The position numbers and the translations under genes are program-made. This document shows positions 16,155-25,144 of a stretch of DNA of 64,000 nt, one piece after another. The notes beneath the pieces are model-generated. The model made no database searches. It was not told the DNA's origin and worked only from the letters and a program-made list of their open reading frames with translations. How positions within the stretch are numbered: position 1 is the stretch's first letter; each line of letters opens with the position of its first letter. This stretch comes from an uncultured Sphingomonadaceae bacterium. GTDB taxonomy: Bacteria; Pseudomonadota; Alphaproteobacteria; Sphingomonadales; Sphingomonadaceae. The DNA lies in NCBI GenBank assembly GCA_947488625.1, contig CANKZR010000002.1:1-64000 (forward strand), read 5' to 3'.

Positions 16155-17381
16155 TCAGGTTACCTTGGCGCGCTGTGCATACTGCGGCTTTTTCCACTCG
16201 CCGCTGTCCAGCAGGTCCCGCAATTCGCTCACCGCACGCCAGCAATCTGCGTAGCGGACATAGGCAGGCGCAAAGCCGAGGCGCAGAATATCGAGCGCAC
16301 GAAAATCTCCGATCACCTTGCGGGCTATCAACGCCTGGCACAGTTCATAGGCGTGTTCGTGGCGGAAGGAGAGCTGGCTGCCCCGCGACGCTGGATCATC
16401 CGGCGAAATGCAGGGCAGTTCGGGCACCATCTGCGCCATCGCGGCGCGGGTGAATTCGGATAGCTCGCGGGATTTCGCCACCAGCGCGTCGATCCCGATG
16501 CCGGCCATCAGGTCCACGCCCACTTCCAGCGCGCTCATCGACAGGATCGGCGGCGTGCCGCAAAGCAATTGGTCGACGCCCGGCGCAGGCTCGTAATCGT
16601 CCGAGAAAGCAAAGGGCGCCTTATGTCCCATCCAGCCGCTGAGCGGTTGTTGCAAGCGATCGTGGTGCCGCTGTGCCACGAAGGCAAAGCCGGGGGCGCC
16701 GGGTCCGCCATTGAGGTACTTGTAGCCGCAGCCCACGGCAAAATCCGCGTTTGACCCGCCAAGATCCACAGGCACCGCGCCCACCGAATGCGAAAGATCC
16801 CACAGCACCAGTGCGCCTGCTTGGTGCGCAACTCTGGTGAGGCGTTTCATGTCGAACATTTCGCCGGACTTGTAGTGCACGTGAGTCAGCAGCAGCAAGG
16901 CCACATCGTCATCGAGAGCGTCTTCAAGTGCGTCGCGATCGGCCAGCCGCCGCTCGGCCAGACCCTGCCCTTCCAGACCTTCGATCATGTAGAGATCGGT
17001 GGGGAAATTGCCGGGTTCGGACAACACCACCTTGCGTCCATCCTGCATCAAGAGTGCCGCACTGATCAGCTTGAACAGGTTTACAGATACGCTGTCTGCG
17101 ACAACCACTTCGCTTGGTTGCGCTCCTACCAGAGGGGCAATCTTCGCACCGATGCGCTGCGGCAGATCAATCCAGCTGGCGGTGTTCCAGCTGGAAATCA
17201 GGCCGTCGCCCCATTCGCCGCGCACCACCTTGTCGATGCGGTCCGGCGTCGCTTTCGGCAGCGCGCCCAGCGAATTGCCATCCAGATAGGCAAGCGCATC
17301 ATCCAGCAGGAAATCGCCGCGGTGTTTCGATATCGGATCACTTGCATCGAGGCGCTCTGCTTCGGCTTGCCAATCGGTCAA
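16155..17381 (-). CDS. kynU: Kynureninase
   Basis: The 408-residue PLP enzyme cleaves kynurenine to anthranilate and alanine. Diagnostic segments include YLDGNSLGALP near residue 33, the ISSWNTASWIDLP substrate region, WDLSHSVGA with the PLP-binding Asp, and the Schiff-base lysine in GCGYKYLNGGPG. Length is normal. Its ATG overlaps the stop of kynA (ATGA), so the two are co-translated in one tryptophan-degradation operon. No kynurenine formamidase (kynB) gene is adjacent. Confidence 0.96.
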   Translation of the reverse strand: MTDWQAEAERLDASDPISKHRGDFLLDDALAYLDGNSLGALPKATPDRIDKVVRGEWGDGLISSWNTASWIDLPQRIGAKIAPLVGAQPSEVVVADSVSVNLFKLISAALLMQDGRKVVLSEPGNFPTDLYMIEGLEGQGLAERRLADRDALEDALDDDVALLLLTHVHYKSGEMFDMKRLTRVAHQAGALVLWDLSHSVGAVPVDLGGSNADFAVGCGYKYLNGGPGAPGFAFVAQRHHDRLQQPLSGWMGHKAPFAFSDDYEPAPGVDQLLCGTPPILSMSALEVGVDLMAGIGIDALVAKSRELSEFTRAAMAQMVPELPCISPDDPASRGSQLSFRHEHAYELCQALIARKVIGDFRALDILRLGFAPAYVRYADCWRAVSELRDLLDSGEWKKPQYAQRAKVT

Positions 17382-18172
17382 ATTTCGGTCCTCACGGCCA
17401 GCAGTTCGGGGAAGAATCCCAGTTTCAGCACACTTTCCAGATAGGGTACGCCAGCCGTGCCGCCGGTGCCGCGCTTGAAGCCGATGACCCGCTCCACGGT
17501 CTTCAAATGGCCAAAGCGCCAGCGCTGGAAGTGGTATTCCAGATCGACCAGCTTTTCTGCCAGTTCGTACAAATCCCAGTATTGGTCCGGATCGCGGTAG
17601 ACCCTTGCCCAGGCCTGAGTCACCGCCTCCACCGGTTCATGCGGAGCTTTCAGGTCGCGGTCGATCAACTCTTCGGGAATATCGAAGCCGCGGCGCTGCA
17701 ACAGGCGCAATACCTCGCCATAGAGACTGGGGCGTGCAAGTTCGGCTTTGAGTTTCTGCGCCACGTCGGGCGTCGCCTCGTGCATCGTCACCATGTCCGG
17801 ATTGCGGCCGCCGAGAATGAATTCCATCAGGCGATATTGCGCCGACTGAAACCCGCTCGAGCCGCCCAGGTGCGGACGGACCAGGGAATAATCGTGCGGC
17901 GTCATCGTGGCCAGCACATCCCAACTGGCGATCAGCTGCCTTTGTGCCTGCGCAACGCGCGCCAGCATCTTGAACGCAGGGCCAAGCGTATCGGCAATCA
18001 CCAGTTCGCGCGCGGCTTCAAGCTCGTGCAGACACAGCTTGAGCCAAAGTTCGCTAGCCTGGTGAACGATGATGAACAGGAACTCGTCATGCGCATCGGA
18101 TGCCGGATGCTGCGCCGACAGGATTCGATCGAGATCGAGATAGGAGGAGTAGGTTACGTCGCTTTTCGCCAT
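17378..18172 (-). CDS. kynA: Tryptophan 2,3-dioxygenase
   Basis: The 264-residue haem enzyme oxidises L-tryptophan to N-formylkynurenine. It shows the family start TYSSYLDLDRIL, the active-site FIIVHQASELWLKL with the distal His, and the haem-pocket region RPHLGGSSGFQSAQYR. The ATG at 18172, preceded by AAGG, is chosen over the TTG six codons upstream. It is first in the kynA-kynU operon. The downstream DUF4112 gene on the same strand is 34 bp away, upstream in transcription order. Confidence 0.96.
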   Translation of the reverse strand: MAKSDVTYSSYLDLDRILSAQHPASDAHDEFLFIIVHQASELWLKLCLHELEAARELVIADTLGPAFKMLARVAQAQRQLIASWDVLATMTPHDYSLVRPHLGGSSGFQSAQYRLMEFILGGRNPDMVTMHEATPDVAQKLKAELARPSLYGEVLRLLQRRGFDIPEELIDRDLKAPHEPVEAVTQAWARVYRDPDQYWDLYELAEKLVDLEYHFQRWRFGHLKTVERVIGFKRGTGGTAGVPYLESVLKLGFFPELLAVRTEI

Positions 18173-18206
18173 GCCCTGCCTTAGCGACAAGCAGTCGCGT
18201 TTGAAA

Positions 18207-18677
18207 CTACCCCTCGATCACCTTCGATCCGGGGTGATGCTTGTCGAGATGCTTTTTCACGATCCGCAGGTTGCGGGTGTTGGAACGGAACATGAAGTCG
18301 AACACGTCGCCCACCACGGGCACCGCGCCGACGGCGCTGTCAAAAACCACATTGCCGGCCATGCGCATCAGCTTCCATTTGGGCATGCCAAGGTTGCGCG
18401 CTTCCCAAACGATGTAGGCACCCATGCCCATGGCGATGATATCGCCCACAACGGGCACCAGCCCGATGATGGCATCGAGGCCCACCGGACGGTTGATGCC
18501 GGGCACAACGAAACTGCGTTCCAGCACCATTTCCATCGCCTCTATCCGCCGGCGGAGCGAGACGGGATCGTTGCCGATAGGCAGATCCTCTCCAAACTTC
18601 ATTTGCCGAGGACGGACAGTTTCTTCCGACCTCGTCGGTTCGGTCACGGTCACTCTGGAATCCGGCGAATTGGCCAT
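18207..18677 (-). CDS. DUF4112 membrane protein
   Basis: The 156-residue protein matches DUF4112. A hydrophilic N-terminus is followed by two related hydrophobic hairpins, GLDAIIGLVPVVGDIIAMG and SAVGAVPVVGDVFDFMFRSN, each with the Pro-Val-Val-Gly-Asp signature. A charged C-terminal tail ends KKHLDKHHPG. The family is widespread in bacteria and has no known function; it may form a pore-like or monotopic membrane structure. AAGGAG precedes the ATG. It is 21 bp after the solute-binding lipoprotein gene, in the same direction. Confidence 0.85.
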   Translation of the reverse strand: MANSPDSRVTVTEPTRSEETVRPRQMKFGEDLPIGNDPVSLRRRIEAMEMVLERSFVVPGINRPVGLDAIIGLVPVVGDIIAMGMGAYIVWEARNLGMPKWKLMRMAGNVVFDSAVGAVPVVGDVFDFMFRSNTRNLRIVKKHLDKHHPGSKVIEG

Positions 18678-18698
18678 GAAAATTGCGCTCCTTCGCCC

Positions 18699-20180
18699 TT
18701 ATCTGGGGATCAGCGCCAATTCCGGCAAGGGATGGAAGGCGTAAGGGTTGGGCGCGAAGGCATCCACGCTGCCGCGCACCAGCGACCAGCGTAACGGGGC
18801 ACCGAAGGGGATATAGACATTGGCCAGCGTCAACTCCGCTTCGGCCTGCGCCAAGGTACGGGCACGCTGGGCCGGATCGGTTTCGGCCAGCGCCTGTTCG
18901 ACAAGCGCGTCCACATCCTCCTCGCAAAGGCCGCGCGCAAGCGAGCAATGGAACTGGTTGAGAAACCAGCGCGGTGCGGGATATCGCGCCACCCGGTCAA
19001 CGAGCACAAGGTCCGCATCGCGCACGTCCTGTGCCCGTTCCAGCTGCAGGCCGATGGTACGCAGTTGCCGCGCAAGCTCGCGATAGAGCAAGTCCCACCC
19101 CGACGCGTCACCCAGTGCAATCGTTACCGTGGCGGGCCGCGACGGATCGCCCTGATCGAATTGTTCACGCCATGCGGTGATGCGGGCGGCAGCCTCCGCT
19201 CGCAGATCCTCGATCGGCTCATCCTCCCACCGTTCCCGTATCAGCCCCGGATCGCCCGGAAGCCCCGGAGACACAGGCCGCGTGGTCGGCACCCAGCCGC
19301 CGATGTTAAAAGGCGCCATCAGGGCCTGCCTGTCGATTGCCATGGCCAGCCCTTCGCGCACTCCGGTGTTGGAAAGCAGGCCATCGTCGGCGCGCACCTG
19401 CAATCCGAAGAGGCCGAACGTGGTGTCCAGCCGCAATGTGCCCGATGAAAGGGGGCCGGTCTCTACCAGAGTAAGATCGCCCAGCGTCCCGCCGAGGACC
19501 GCCTCGGCCTCGCCACTGGCGAACAGGGCGATGGCTTCGCGGGCAGGCCGGATATGCAGACGAATGTCACGCACATCCTCAAGCCAGTTCTCATTATCGG
19601 GAAGGCCGCGTTCGAGCGGCGGTTTCAGCGATAGTACGAGACTGTCCTCTTCGCGTGTCAGTACCATCGAACCGGTACCGCCGCCTGGCTGGCGAAGCGC
19701 CATTTCGGGCTGGGCCAGCATCTGCAGGAGATAGGGCTCCGGCTCCGAAAGACGCAGTTCGATCACTCGCCCTGCCATGGCTCGCACCTCTTCGATCGAA
19801 TCAAGATCGATGCCGAGCGAAGTCCCCTCCAAACCCTCAATCGCTTCCAGCAGGGCATCGCGAGCGCTGGCTGCGCTCATGGGGCTGCCATCGGGCCAGT
19901 TGCTTTCGCGCAGACGAAAGATGAAGCTGCGCCCGTCATCGGTCACGATCCAGCGCTCTGCCAGGGCAGGAACGGTTTCACCCTGGGGATTGAGTGCGAC
20001 GAGCCCCGATTGCGTGGCGGCGCGCACGTGCTGGGCGGGACTGTCGAGCCGCAGGCCAGTTGTCAGCACGTTCTCGGGCGTGCCGATCAGCGCGACATCG
20101 ATGGCCCCATCGTCACGCGATCCGCAAGCCGCGAGGGCCAGACACAGGACAGTCAGGAACAGGGGCCGACGCGCGAACAT
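18699..20180 (-). CDS. Family 5 ABC-type solute-binding lipoprotein
   Basis: The 493-residue precursor has a lipoprotein signal peptide ending in the lipobox LAAC (Cys about residue 19). It then follows the SBP_bac_5 fold of peptide/nickel-binding proteins: TQSGLVALNPQGETVPALAERW, FRLRESNWPDGSPMSA, and a later GVREGLAMAIDRQAL. Such proteins deliver oligopeptides or related ligands to ABC permeases, but no permease or ATPase gene is nearby. It is therefore an orphan binding protein; ligand unknown. Confidence 0.85.
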   Translation of the reverse strand: MFARRPLFLTVLCLALAACGSRDDGAIDVALIGTPENVLTTGLRLDSPAQHVRAATQSGLVALNPQGETVPALAERWIVTDDGRSFIFRLRESNWPDGSPMSAASARDALLEAIEGLEGTSLGIDLDSIEEVRAMAGRVIELRLSEPEPYLLQMLAQPEMALRQPGGGTGSMVLTREEDSLVLSLKPPLERGLPDNENWLEDVRDIRLHIRPAREAIALFASGEAEAVLGGTLGDLTLVETGPLSSGTLRLDTTFGLFGLQVRADDGLLSNTGVREGLAMAIDRQALMAPFNIGGWVPTTRPVSPGLPGDPGLIRERWEDEPIEDLRAEAAARITAWREQFDQGDPSRPATVTIALGDASGWDLLYRELARQLRTIGLQLERAQDVRDADLVLVDRVARYPAPRWFLNQFHCSLARGLCEEDVDALVEQALAETDPAQRARTLAQAEAELTLANVYIPFGAPLRWSLVRGSVDAFAPNPYAFHPLPELALIPR

Positions 20181-20233
20181 GGCTCAAGCGAATAGGCCGC
20201 GTTGGCATTTGCTTCAACCGCGCTGACGCCGGA

Positions 20234-20593
20234 TCAGACTTTGCGGAAAACCTGGGCATCGGGATGGTTCGCGCCGGTATTGCCGGAGTGCTGCGACACC
20301 GTGGTTCCGGTGATTTTTGCCCGCGCGCGTTTGGGGTCGATCTCGTCGACGAAGGCGATGCCGAAACGATTGTCCTGCTTCCAGGCGACCGTCCCCTCGA
20401 CCCAGCCGAGATTGCGTAATTCCACTTCCACCAGCGCGCCGCGAATGACCCGCACTTCCCCTTCGGCCATCATGCCGCCAGCCGACAGGTTGCGCACTTT
20501 CACCCGATAGAGTTCATTTTGCCCGTCGACGCGCAATTGTGCCAACAGGAACAGGCTGTCGCGATCGACCTGGCGGGTATCGACATTGCTCAT
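20234..20593 (-). CDS. PilZ-domain protein
   Basis: This 119-residue protein consists mostly of a PilZ domain. NLSAGGMMAE corresponds to the (D/N)xSxxG motif, and VEGTVAWKQDNRFGIAF is the second core strand pair. PilZ proteins bind cyclic di-GMP through an RxxxR plus (D/N)xSxxG. The N-terminal arginine pair is not obvious here, so c-di-GMP binding is uncertain. Start 20593 is preferred to 20677 because GAGG lies eight bases upstream and the extra 28 residues look non-coding. Confidence 0.85.
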   Translation of the reverse strand: MSNVDTRQVDRDSLFLLAQLRVDGQNELYRVKVRNLSAGGMMAEGEVRVIRGALVEVELRNLGWVEGTVAWKQDNRFGIAFVDEIDPKRARAKITGTTVSQHSGNTGANHPDAQVFRKV

Positions 20594-20772
20594 GCTTGGG
20601 GCCTCATCGGTGTGGTGGCGATCCGGTCTCGCCCGATAAGCCATGCTGAAACAGCGGCAATTCGGGCCTTTGTTCATAAACCACGGCGGAATGCGACAGA
20701 AAAGGCTAACGAGAAGTTAATCTCTACCGCATGTGCGCGAACCGTCCCAATCTGGGCCAGCCTGCGCAAATC

Positions 20773-21231
20773 TCAGTCGTCGCGGGAAACTTTTTCGCGG
20801 CGCTCGTGCGCCTGCTGCGCCTCAACCGTCATCGTGGCGATCGGGCGTGCGATAAGGCGGTTGATCCCGATGGGTTCGCCGGTCTTGTCACACCAGCCGT
20901 AATCGCCTTCGTCGATGCGCCGCAAGGCAGCGTCGATCTTGGCGATCAACTTGCGCTGTCGGTCACGCGTGCGCAGTTCGATACCCCAGTCCGTTTCACT
21001 GGAGGCGCGATCGTTGAGATCGGGTTCCCGAATAGGTCCGTCCTGCAAGCTTTGAAGCGTACCCTCAGACGCCGAAACTATGCTTTTCTTCCATTCCAGC
21101 AGCAGAACGCGGAAATAGTTCAGCTGCTTGTCCGACATGTACTCGTCATCTTCACTGGGCGAATAATCGGCAGGCAGGGCACGTTTCGCTTTGGCGAGGA
21201 TGTCGATATCGTCATGTGTGGCTATGGCCAT
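20773..21231 (-). CDS. dksA: DksA-family RNA polymerase-binding regulator
   Basis: The 152-residue protein has the DksA coiled-coil with its acidic tip (REPDLNDRASSETDWGIELR) and the C-terminal globular domain GDYGWCDKTGEPIGINRL. Three of the four zinc cysteines of E. coli DksA are replaced (Thr, Thr and Ala); only the first Cys remains. This is seen in several alphaproteobacterial DksA proteins and suggests zinc-independent folding. It should modulate transcription initiation together with ppGpp. GGAG lies eight bases before the ATG. Confidence 0.93.
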   Translation of the reverse strand: MAIATHDDIDILAKAKRALPADYSPSEDDEYMSDKQLNYFRVLLLEWKKSIVSASEGTLQSLQDGPIREPDLNDRASSETDWGIELRTRDRQRKLIAKIDAALRRIDEGDYGWCDKTGEPIGINRLIARPIATMTVEAQQAHERREKVSRDD

Positions 21232-21437
21232 TCAGTCACTCCGAAATCCGATCGCGGAGGCTTCCCCTGCTGCATCCGGTGATCGGCCTGCTTGAGTGCA
21301 GGCTCTGTCTCCCCGGCTGCCGAAGCCGTGATCCGGCGGGCCTATACGGTGCCCGCAATGTCGGCACAAGCAGCAATCTGATCTGGCGCCTTTGCGAAGG
21401 GCCGGATCGCAGCAAATCCCTAAAATACGGAGGCTTG

Positions 21438-21452
21438 TTAACCATTTCTTGA
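21438..21452 (+). promoter_or_regulatory. CtrA-like box upstream of SEL1 gene
   Basis: The sequence TTAA-N7-TTGA matches the CtrA consensus TTAA-N7-TTAA with one mismatch. It lies about 70 bp before the SEL1-repeat gene. A single near-match can occur by chance, so this is a candidate only. Confidence 0.3.
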
Positions 21453-21520
21453 CCACGTTCGTCAAAACATCGCCCTGTCCGGACATTGGGGATTGGACTT
21501 GAACAGGGGGATTTACGATC

Positions 21521-21853
21521 ATGGAACTTGCCAAGATCGAGACGTTCGCAAAAATACACTGCGCCGATGTGTCCGGTATGGACATGCTCGTTCCGCGCTG
21601 CCTGGCAGCTGCCGCCGACGGCGATATCAACGCCTACTACGACCTCGGCGTTGCCTATTCCACGGGCAGCCACGGCGTGAATTGCGACCTGGTGGAGGCG
21701 CACAAGTGGTTCAACCTTGCAGCCGCGCAAGGCCATGAAGCGGCCAGCTGGTGCCGTGCGGACGTGTCGGACGAGATGACCGCGCGCGAAATTGCCGAGG
21801 CGCAACGCCGCGCGCGCGAATGGCTTCGCCAGGGAGCGAGCAAGGCCGCCTGA
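21521..21853 (+). CDS. SEL1-like repeat protein
   Basis: The 110-residue protein contains one clear SEL1/TPR-like unit (residues 34-74): DINAYYDLGVAYSTG followed by DLVEAHKWFNLAAAQGHE. A helical Arg-rich tail follows (AEAQRRAREWLRQ). SEL1 repeats mediate protein contacts, and small single-repeat forms are common in sphingomonads without known function. A GGGGG tract about 11 bases upstream could serve as the ribosome-binding site. A possible CtrA box lies upstream at 21438. Confidence 0.8.
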   Translation: MELAKIETFAKIHCADVSGMDMLVPRCLAAAADGDINAYYDLGVAYSTGSHGVNCDLVEAHKWFNLAAAQGHEAASWCRADVSDEMTAREIAEAQRRAREWLRQGASKAA

Positions 21854-21865
21854 CCATTTCCGAAG

Positions 21866-23002
21866 CTATCGCTGCTTGAACGGCGTGCGCTTCGCCAGAT
21901 GCATCTGGTCCATGCCGATGCCCATGCGCTCGCGGGAGAGGAAATCCTCCACCGCATCGCGAAAACCCGGATCGGCCAGATAGTGCATCGACACCGTCGA
22001 TACCGGTTCATACCCGCGGGCCAGCTTGTGCCCACCCTGTGCGCCTGCTTCCACGCGGTTAAGTCCGAGATCGATCGCAGCATCGATGGCGCGGTAATAG
22101 CACAGTTCGAAATGCAGGAACCGCCGATCTGCCAGGCAACCCCAGTAGCGGCCATATAGCGCCTCGCCGCCGATGAAATTCAGCGCGCCTGCGATGGGCA
22201 TACCGTCTTCGAACGCCAGCAACAGCAGCAGCTTGTCCGCCATGCGCTGGCTCATCAGTTCGAATGCTTTGCGGGTGAGGTAAGGGGAGCCCCATTTGCG
22301 CGCACCGGTATCCTGGTAGAACAACCAGAAGGCGTCCCAATGCTTGGTCTTGATGTCATCGCCGCGCAGCGCGCGGATTTCCAGACCATCGTTCGCGGCG
22401 TGACGCTCCTTGCGCAGGTCCTTGCGCTTGCGGCTGGTCAGATCGCCCAGAAACGCGTCGAAGTCGGCATAGTCGCGGTTGTACCAGTGAAACTGGATAT
22501 CCTCGCGCCGCAGCCAGCCAGCTTTTTCGAACAAGGCCTGCTGGGCAGGCTCCACGAACGTTGCATGCGCGCCGGACCAGCCGTTCTGGTGCACCAGCTG
22601 TTCGGCCGCGCGCAACAGTGGCAGCGCGTAGCGGTCGTCCTCCGCCAGCAAGCGCGGGCCTGTGGCGGGCGTGAACGGCACCGCGATCTGTACCTTAGGA
22701 TAATAGTCGCCGCCTGCCCGTTCCCAGGCATCGGCCCAGGCATGGTCGAACACGTATTCGCCCTGGCTATGGCCTTTCAGGTAGCTGGGCAATGCGCCCA
22801 CCAACCTGCCCTCGCCATCTTCCAGAAGCAGGGGGGCGGCCTGCCATCCGCTGCCCGGACCGACACTGCCCGATTCCTCCAGCAAAGAAAGGAAGGCATG
22901 ACTGGTAAAGGGGTTGTCGTTGCCCGCCAGCCGATCCCATTCGGACTGCGCAATGCCGCCAATGGCAGGTGCAATTCTTGCGGTGAGCGCAGGTTCGGCC
23001 AT
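21866..23002 (-). CDS. FemAB/DUF482-type GNAT acyltransferase
   Basis: The 378-residue protein matches the peptidogalycan-biosynthesis/GNAT (DUF482) family. It has an N-terminal NPFTSHAFLSLLEESGS motif, a mid-protein DYADFDAFLGDLTSRKRKDLRKER, and the acetyltransferase core GMPIAGALNFIGGEALYGRYWG. The start at 23002 avoids overlap with the GDPD gene; no strong ribosome-binding site is visible. It is the last gene of the operon DUF3572-HAD-RidA-GDPD-GNAT. The acyl acceptor is unknown. Confidence 0.85.
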   Translation of the reverse strand: MAEPALTARIAPAIGGIAQSEWDRLAGNDNPFTSHAFLSLLEESGSVGPGSGWQAAPLLLEDGEGRLVGALPSYLKGHSQGEYVFDHAWADAWERAGGDYYPKVQIAVPFTPATGPRLLAEDDRYALPLLRAAEQLVHQNGWSGAHATFVEPAQQALFEKAGWLRREDIQFHWYNRDYADFDAFLGDLTSRKRKDLRKERHAANDGLEIRALRGDDIKTKHWDAFWLFYQDTGARKWGSPYLTRKAFELMSQRMADKLLLLLAFEDGMPIAGALNFIGGEALYGRYWGCLADRRFLHFELCYYRAIDAAIDLGLNRVEAGAQGGHKLARGYEPVSTVSMHYLADPGFRDAVEDFLSRERMGIGMDQMHLAKRTPFKQR

Positions 23003-23012
23003 CCGCCTGTAC

Positions 23013-23759
23013 TTAGGAACCCTCCTGCCAGGCTGCCACCCCGGCGGCTTCCATAATCGGCACCGCTCCGCTTTGTTGTGCCGTATCCAGCTGCGCGGCG
23101 GTTCGCACGGTCCAGCTGAACAGCGCCCTGCCCTTGCCGGCTTGTGCACGCGAAAGGCCGCTGGGCAGATCGCGAATATCCAGCGCCAGGAAATCCGGCC
23201 TGGCTGTAAAAATTGCCATACGCCGTTTCATCGCCGCAGACAGCGTGCGTGAATTCTGCTGCGTTACAACCAGCCCGCGCAGGCATTCGGGCTCGTTCAC
23301 GGCGAACCAGCGGGGCACGCGCGGATCGAAGCTCATAACCCCTGCAGCGCCTTCATAGCCGTCCAGATCGCGGCGCACGGCGCGGCAGATCGCATCGATG
23401 GGCCGGCGGTCATCGCTCTTGATTTCCAGCAGCAGCGGCACCTGTCCGGCCACCAGTTCCAGCGTGTCACGCAAGGTCGGGATCGTCTCGTCGCTTCCAG
23501 CCAGGCTAATGCCGGTAAGCTCGCCCACCGGGCAGTTCCCGGTCACGCCCGGTCTGCCTGTCAGCCGCTCCAGTTCGGCATCGTGAAATACCACAGCCCG
23601 GCCATCGCTGCTCTTGCGGATATCGCATTCGATCCCGAGCCCGGCCTCGATCGCGGCGCGAAAGCTGGCGAGGGAATTCTCGGGCACTTTTCCATCGTGC
23701 AGCCCGCGATGGGCGTAGGCCTTAGCCTCAAGCGTGGCGAGTTTCCCTGCCCGCGACAT
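23013..23759 (-). CDS. Glycerophosphodiester phosphodiesterase
   Basis: The 248-residue enzyme shows the GDPD signature: AHRGLH near residue 16, the metal-binding PENSLASFRAAIEAGLGIECDIR, the catalytic FHDAELERLTG, and LLLEIKSD. It hydrolyses glycerophosphodiesters to glycerol-3-phosphate and an alcohol. There is no signal peptide, so it acts in the cytoplasm like UgpQ. It is separated by three bases from ridA and ten from the acyltransferase gene. Confidence 0.93.
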   Translation of the reverse strand: MSRAGKLATLEAKAYAHRGLHDGKVPENSLASFRAAIEAGLGIECDIRKSSDGRAVVFHDAELERLTGRPGVTGNCPVGELTGISLAGSDETIPTLRDTLELVAGQVPLLLEIKSDDRRPIDAICRAVRRDLDGYEGAAGVMSFDPRVPRWFAVNEPECLRGLVVTQQNSRTLSAAMKRRMAIFTARPDFLALDIRDLPSGLSRAQAGKGRALFSWTVRTAAQLDTAQQSGAVPIMEAAGVAAWQEGS

Positions 23760-23762
23760 GGA

Positions 23763-24224
23763 TCAGCCTTCGCGAATGGCGATCACCGCATCCACTTCTA
23801 CCGCAGCACCCAGCGGCAGACTGGGCACGCCCACGGCGGCGCGGGCGTGGCGGCCTGCTTCCCCGAACACTTCGAACATCAGATCGGACGCGCCGTTCAC
23901 CACCTTGTGCTGATCGGTGAATGACGGAGTAGAGGCGACGAAACCGCCCAGCTTGACGATCCGCTCCACGTTGTCGAGCGAGCCGATGGCATGGCGAAGT
24001 TGCGCCAGAATCATCAAACCGCAGGCACGCGCTGCTGCGATGGCACGGTCCATTTCGACGTTCTCACCCAGGATGCCTGTCGCAAGCTCGCTATCGATGA
24101 AGGGAAGCTGGCCCGAAACGAAAGCAAGGTCTCCATGCACCATCACGGGCACGTAGCTGGCAAGCGGCGGTGCGACTTCGGGCAATTCGATGCCCAGTTC
24201 CTGCAGGCGTGCGTTGATATTCAT
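23763..24224 (-). CDS. RidA-family protein
   Basis: The 153-residue protein is a YjgF/RidA homologue of the longer subgroup. Conserved features are FVSGQLPF, a central helix AARACGLMILAQLRHAIGSLDNV, the catalytic-type Arg in RARAAVGVPSLPLGAAVEVD, and a final EVDAVIAI strand. Canonical RidA deaminates reactive enamine/imine intermediates made by PLP enzymes; paralogues differ in substrate. ATGA overlap with the HAD gene indicates coupling. Start at 24224. Confidence 0.92.
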   Translation of the reverse strand: MNINARLQELGIELPEVAPPLASYVPVMVHGDLAFVSGQLPFIDSELATGILGENVEMDRAIAAARACGLMILAQLRHAIGSLDNVERIVKLGGFVASTPSFTDQHKVVNGASDLMFEVFGEAGRHARAAVGVPSLPLGAAVEVDAVIAIREG

Positions 24225-24850
24225 TGCGGGTCTCCGTGCAGTGTTTCCTGGATCCATGGCAGGGCGTCGGCCCAGTTGTCTATCCGCGCATGGGCATGGC
24301 CAGCCTGCCGGGCACAGGGAATATGCGGGGCGATGGCGGGCTCCCCGCAGAAGTGCAGGCGGTGGACGTGCGGCGTGGTTTCGGCTGCCGACTGGTGGTG
24401 CTGGGCAATATCGTCGACAAAGACGATGCGGCTGGCCCCGTGCTCCTGCACGATCCGGTTCAGCGCATCGCCTTTCGGCCCCTGGTTGGTATAGATCTTC
24501 GTTTCGATGCCCAATGCCTTCAACTGGCGCTGGCGCGCTTCGTTACGCTCATCCACGAGGTTGGTCAGCACCACGACATCCGCATCGCGCTGCAATTGGG
24601 CGATGGCATTCACCGAACCTTCGATTGGCTGCTGCTCGCCCATCTGCGTATCGAAGAATCCGCCGAGCAAGGCCCAGACCTCTTTTTCCGCCACCGTGGC
24701 GTTGCTACCCCGCCGGCGCATCGACTGGACAAAGGGATTTCCTTCCAGTTCGAACTCGATATCGTGTTCGGTATCGAGCCATGTGCGGAAGTGGCGCACC
24801 ATGTGCAGCAGCACCTCGTCGCAATCGGTTACCACAAGAGGACGTGTCAT
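24221..24850 (-). CDS. HAD-superfamily hydrolase
   Basis: This 209-residue protein has the HAD motifs in order: the nucleophile motif VVTDCDEVLL (Asp-x-Asp at 8-10), motif II VVLTNL, the motif III lysine in QGPKGDAL, and motif IV IVFVDDIAQHHQ. It is a small phosphatase-like enzyme with an alpha-helical cap. The substrate cannot be predicted. It overlaps ridA and the DUF3572 gene by four bases each. Confidence 0.88.
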   Translation of the reverse strand: MTRPLVVTDCDEVLLHMVRHFRTWLDTEHDIEFELEGNPFVQSMRRRGSNATVAEKEVWALLGGFFDTQMGEQQPIEGSVNAIAQLQRDADVVVLTNLVDERNEARQRQLKALGIETKIYTNQGPKGDALNRIVQEHGASRIVFVDDIAQHHQSAAETTPHVHRLHFCGEPAIAPHIPCARQAGHAHARIDNWADALPWIQETLHGDPQ

Positions 24851-25128
24851 CGGCGAAGCTCCCTGCCAGCGGCCACCAGTTGCTCGGGCGGAATTTCCAA
24901 TGCATCGGCCGCGCCCAGAAGGTCGGGCTCATGCTGGCAGAGGAAATCCAGGATCGCCCGGTGCGTTGATCGTTCGCCAATAGCGCCGCGCAGGCCATCG
25001 GGCGTCAGCCCCGTAAGGTCCAGCAGACGTTGCGCCCGCGCTTCATCCGTCAGCACCCAGCCCAGCGCTGCCAGCGCCAGCGCGGAGGCATCTTTTACCG
25101 AATCTTCATGGGCGTTGCTAATTGTCAC
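24847..25128 (-). CDS. DUF3572 protein
   Basis: The 93-residue helical protein matches DUF3572, a family restricted mainly to alphaproteobacteria: DASALALAALGWVLTDE, RLLDLTGLTPDGLR and a C-terminal LGAADALEIPPEQLVAAG. Function is unknown. It is the first gene of the five-gene operon that ends with the acyltransferase gene, and it diverges from divK across 64 bp. Confidence 0.85.
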   Translation of the reverse strand: MTISNAHEDSVKDASALALAALGWVLTDEARAQRLLDLTGLTPDGLRGAIGERSTHRAILDFLCQHEPDLLGAADALEIPPEQLVAAGRELRR

Positions 25129-25144
25129 TGGTCCGATATAACGA

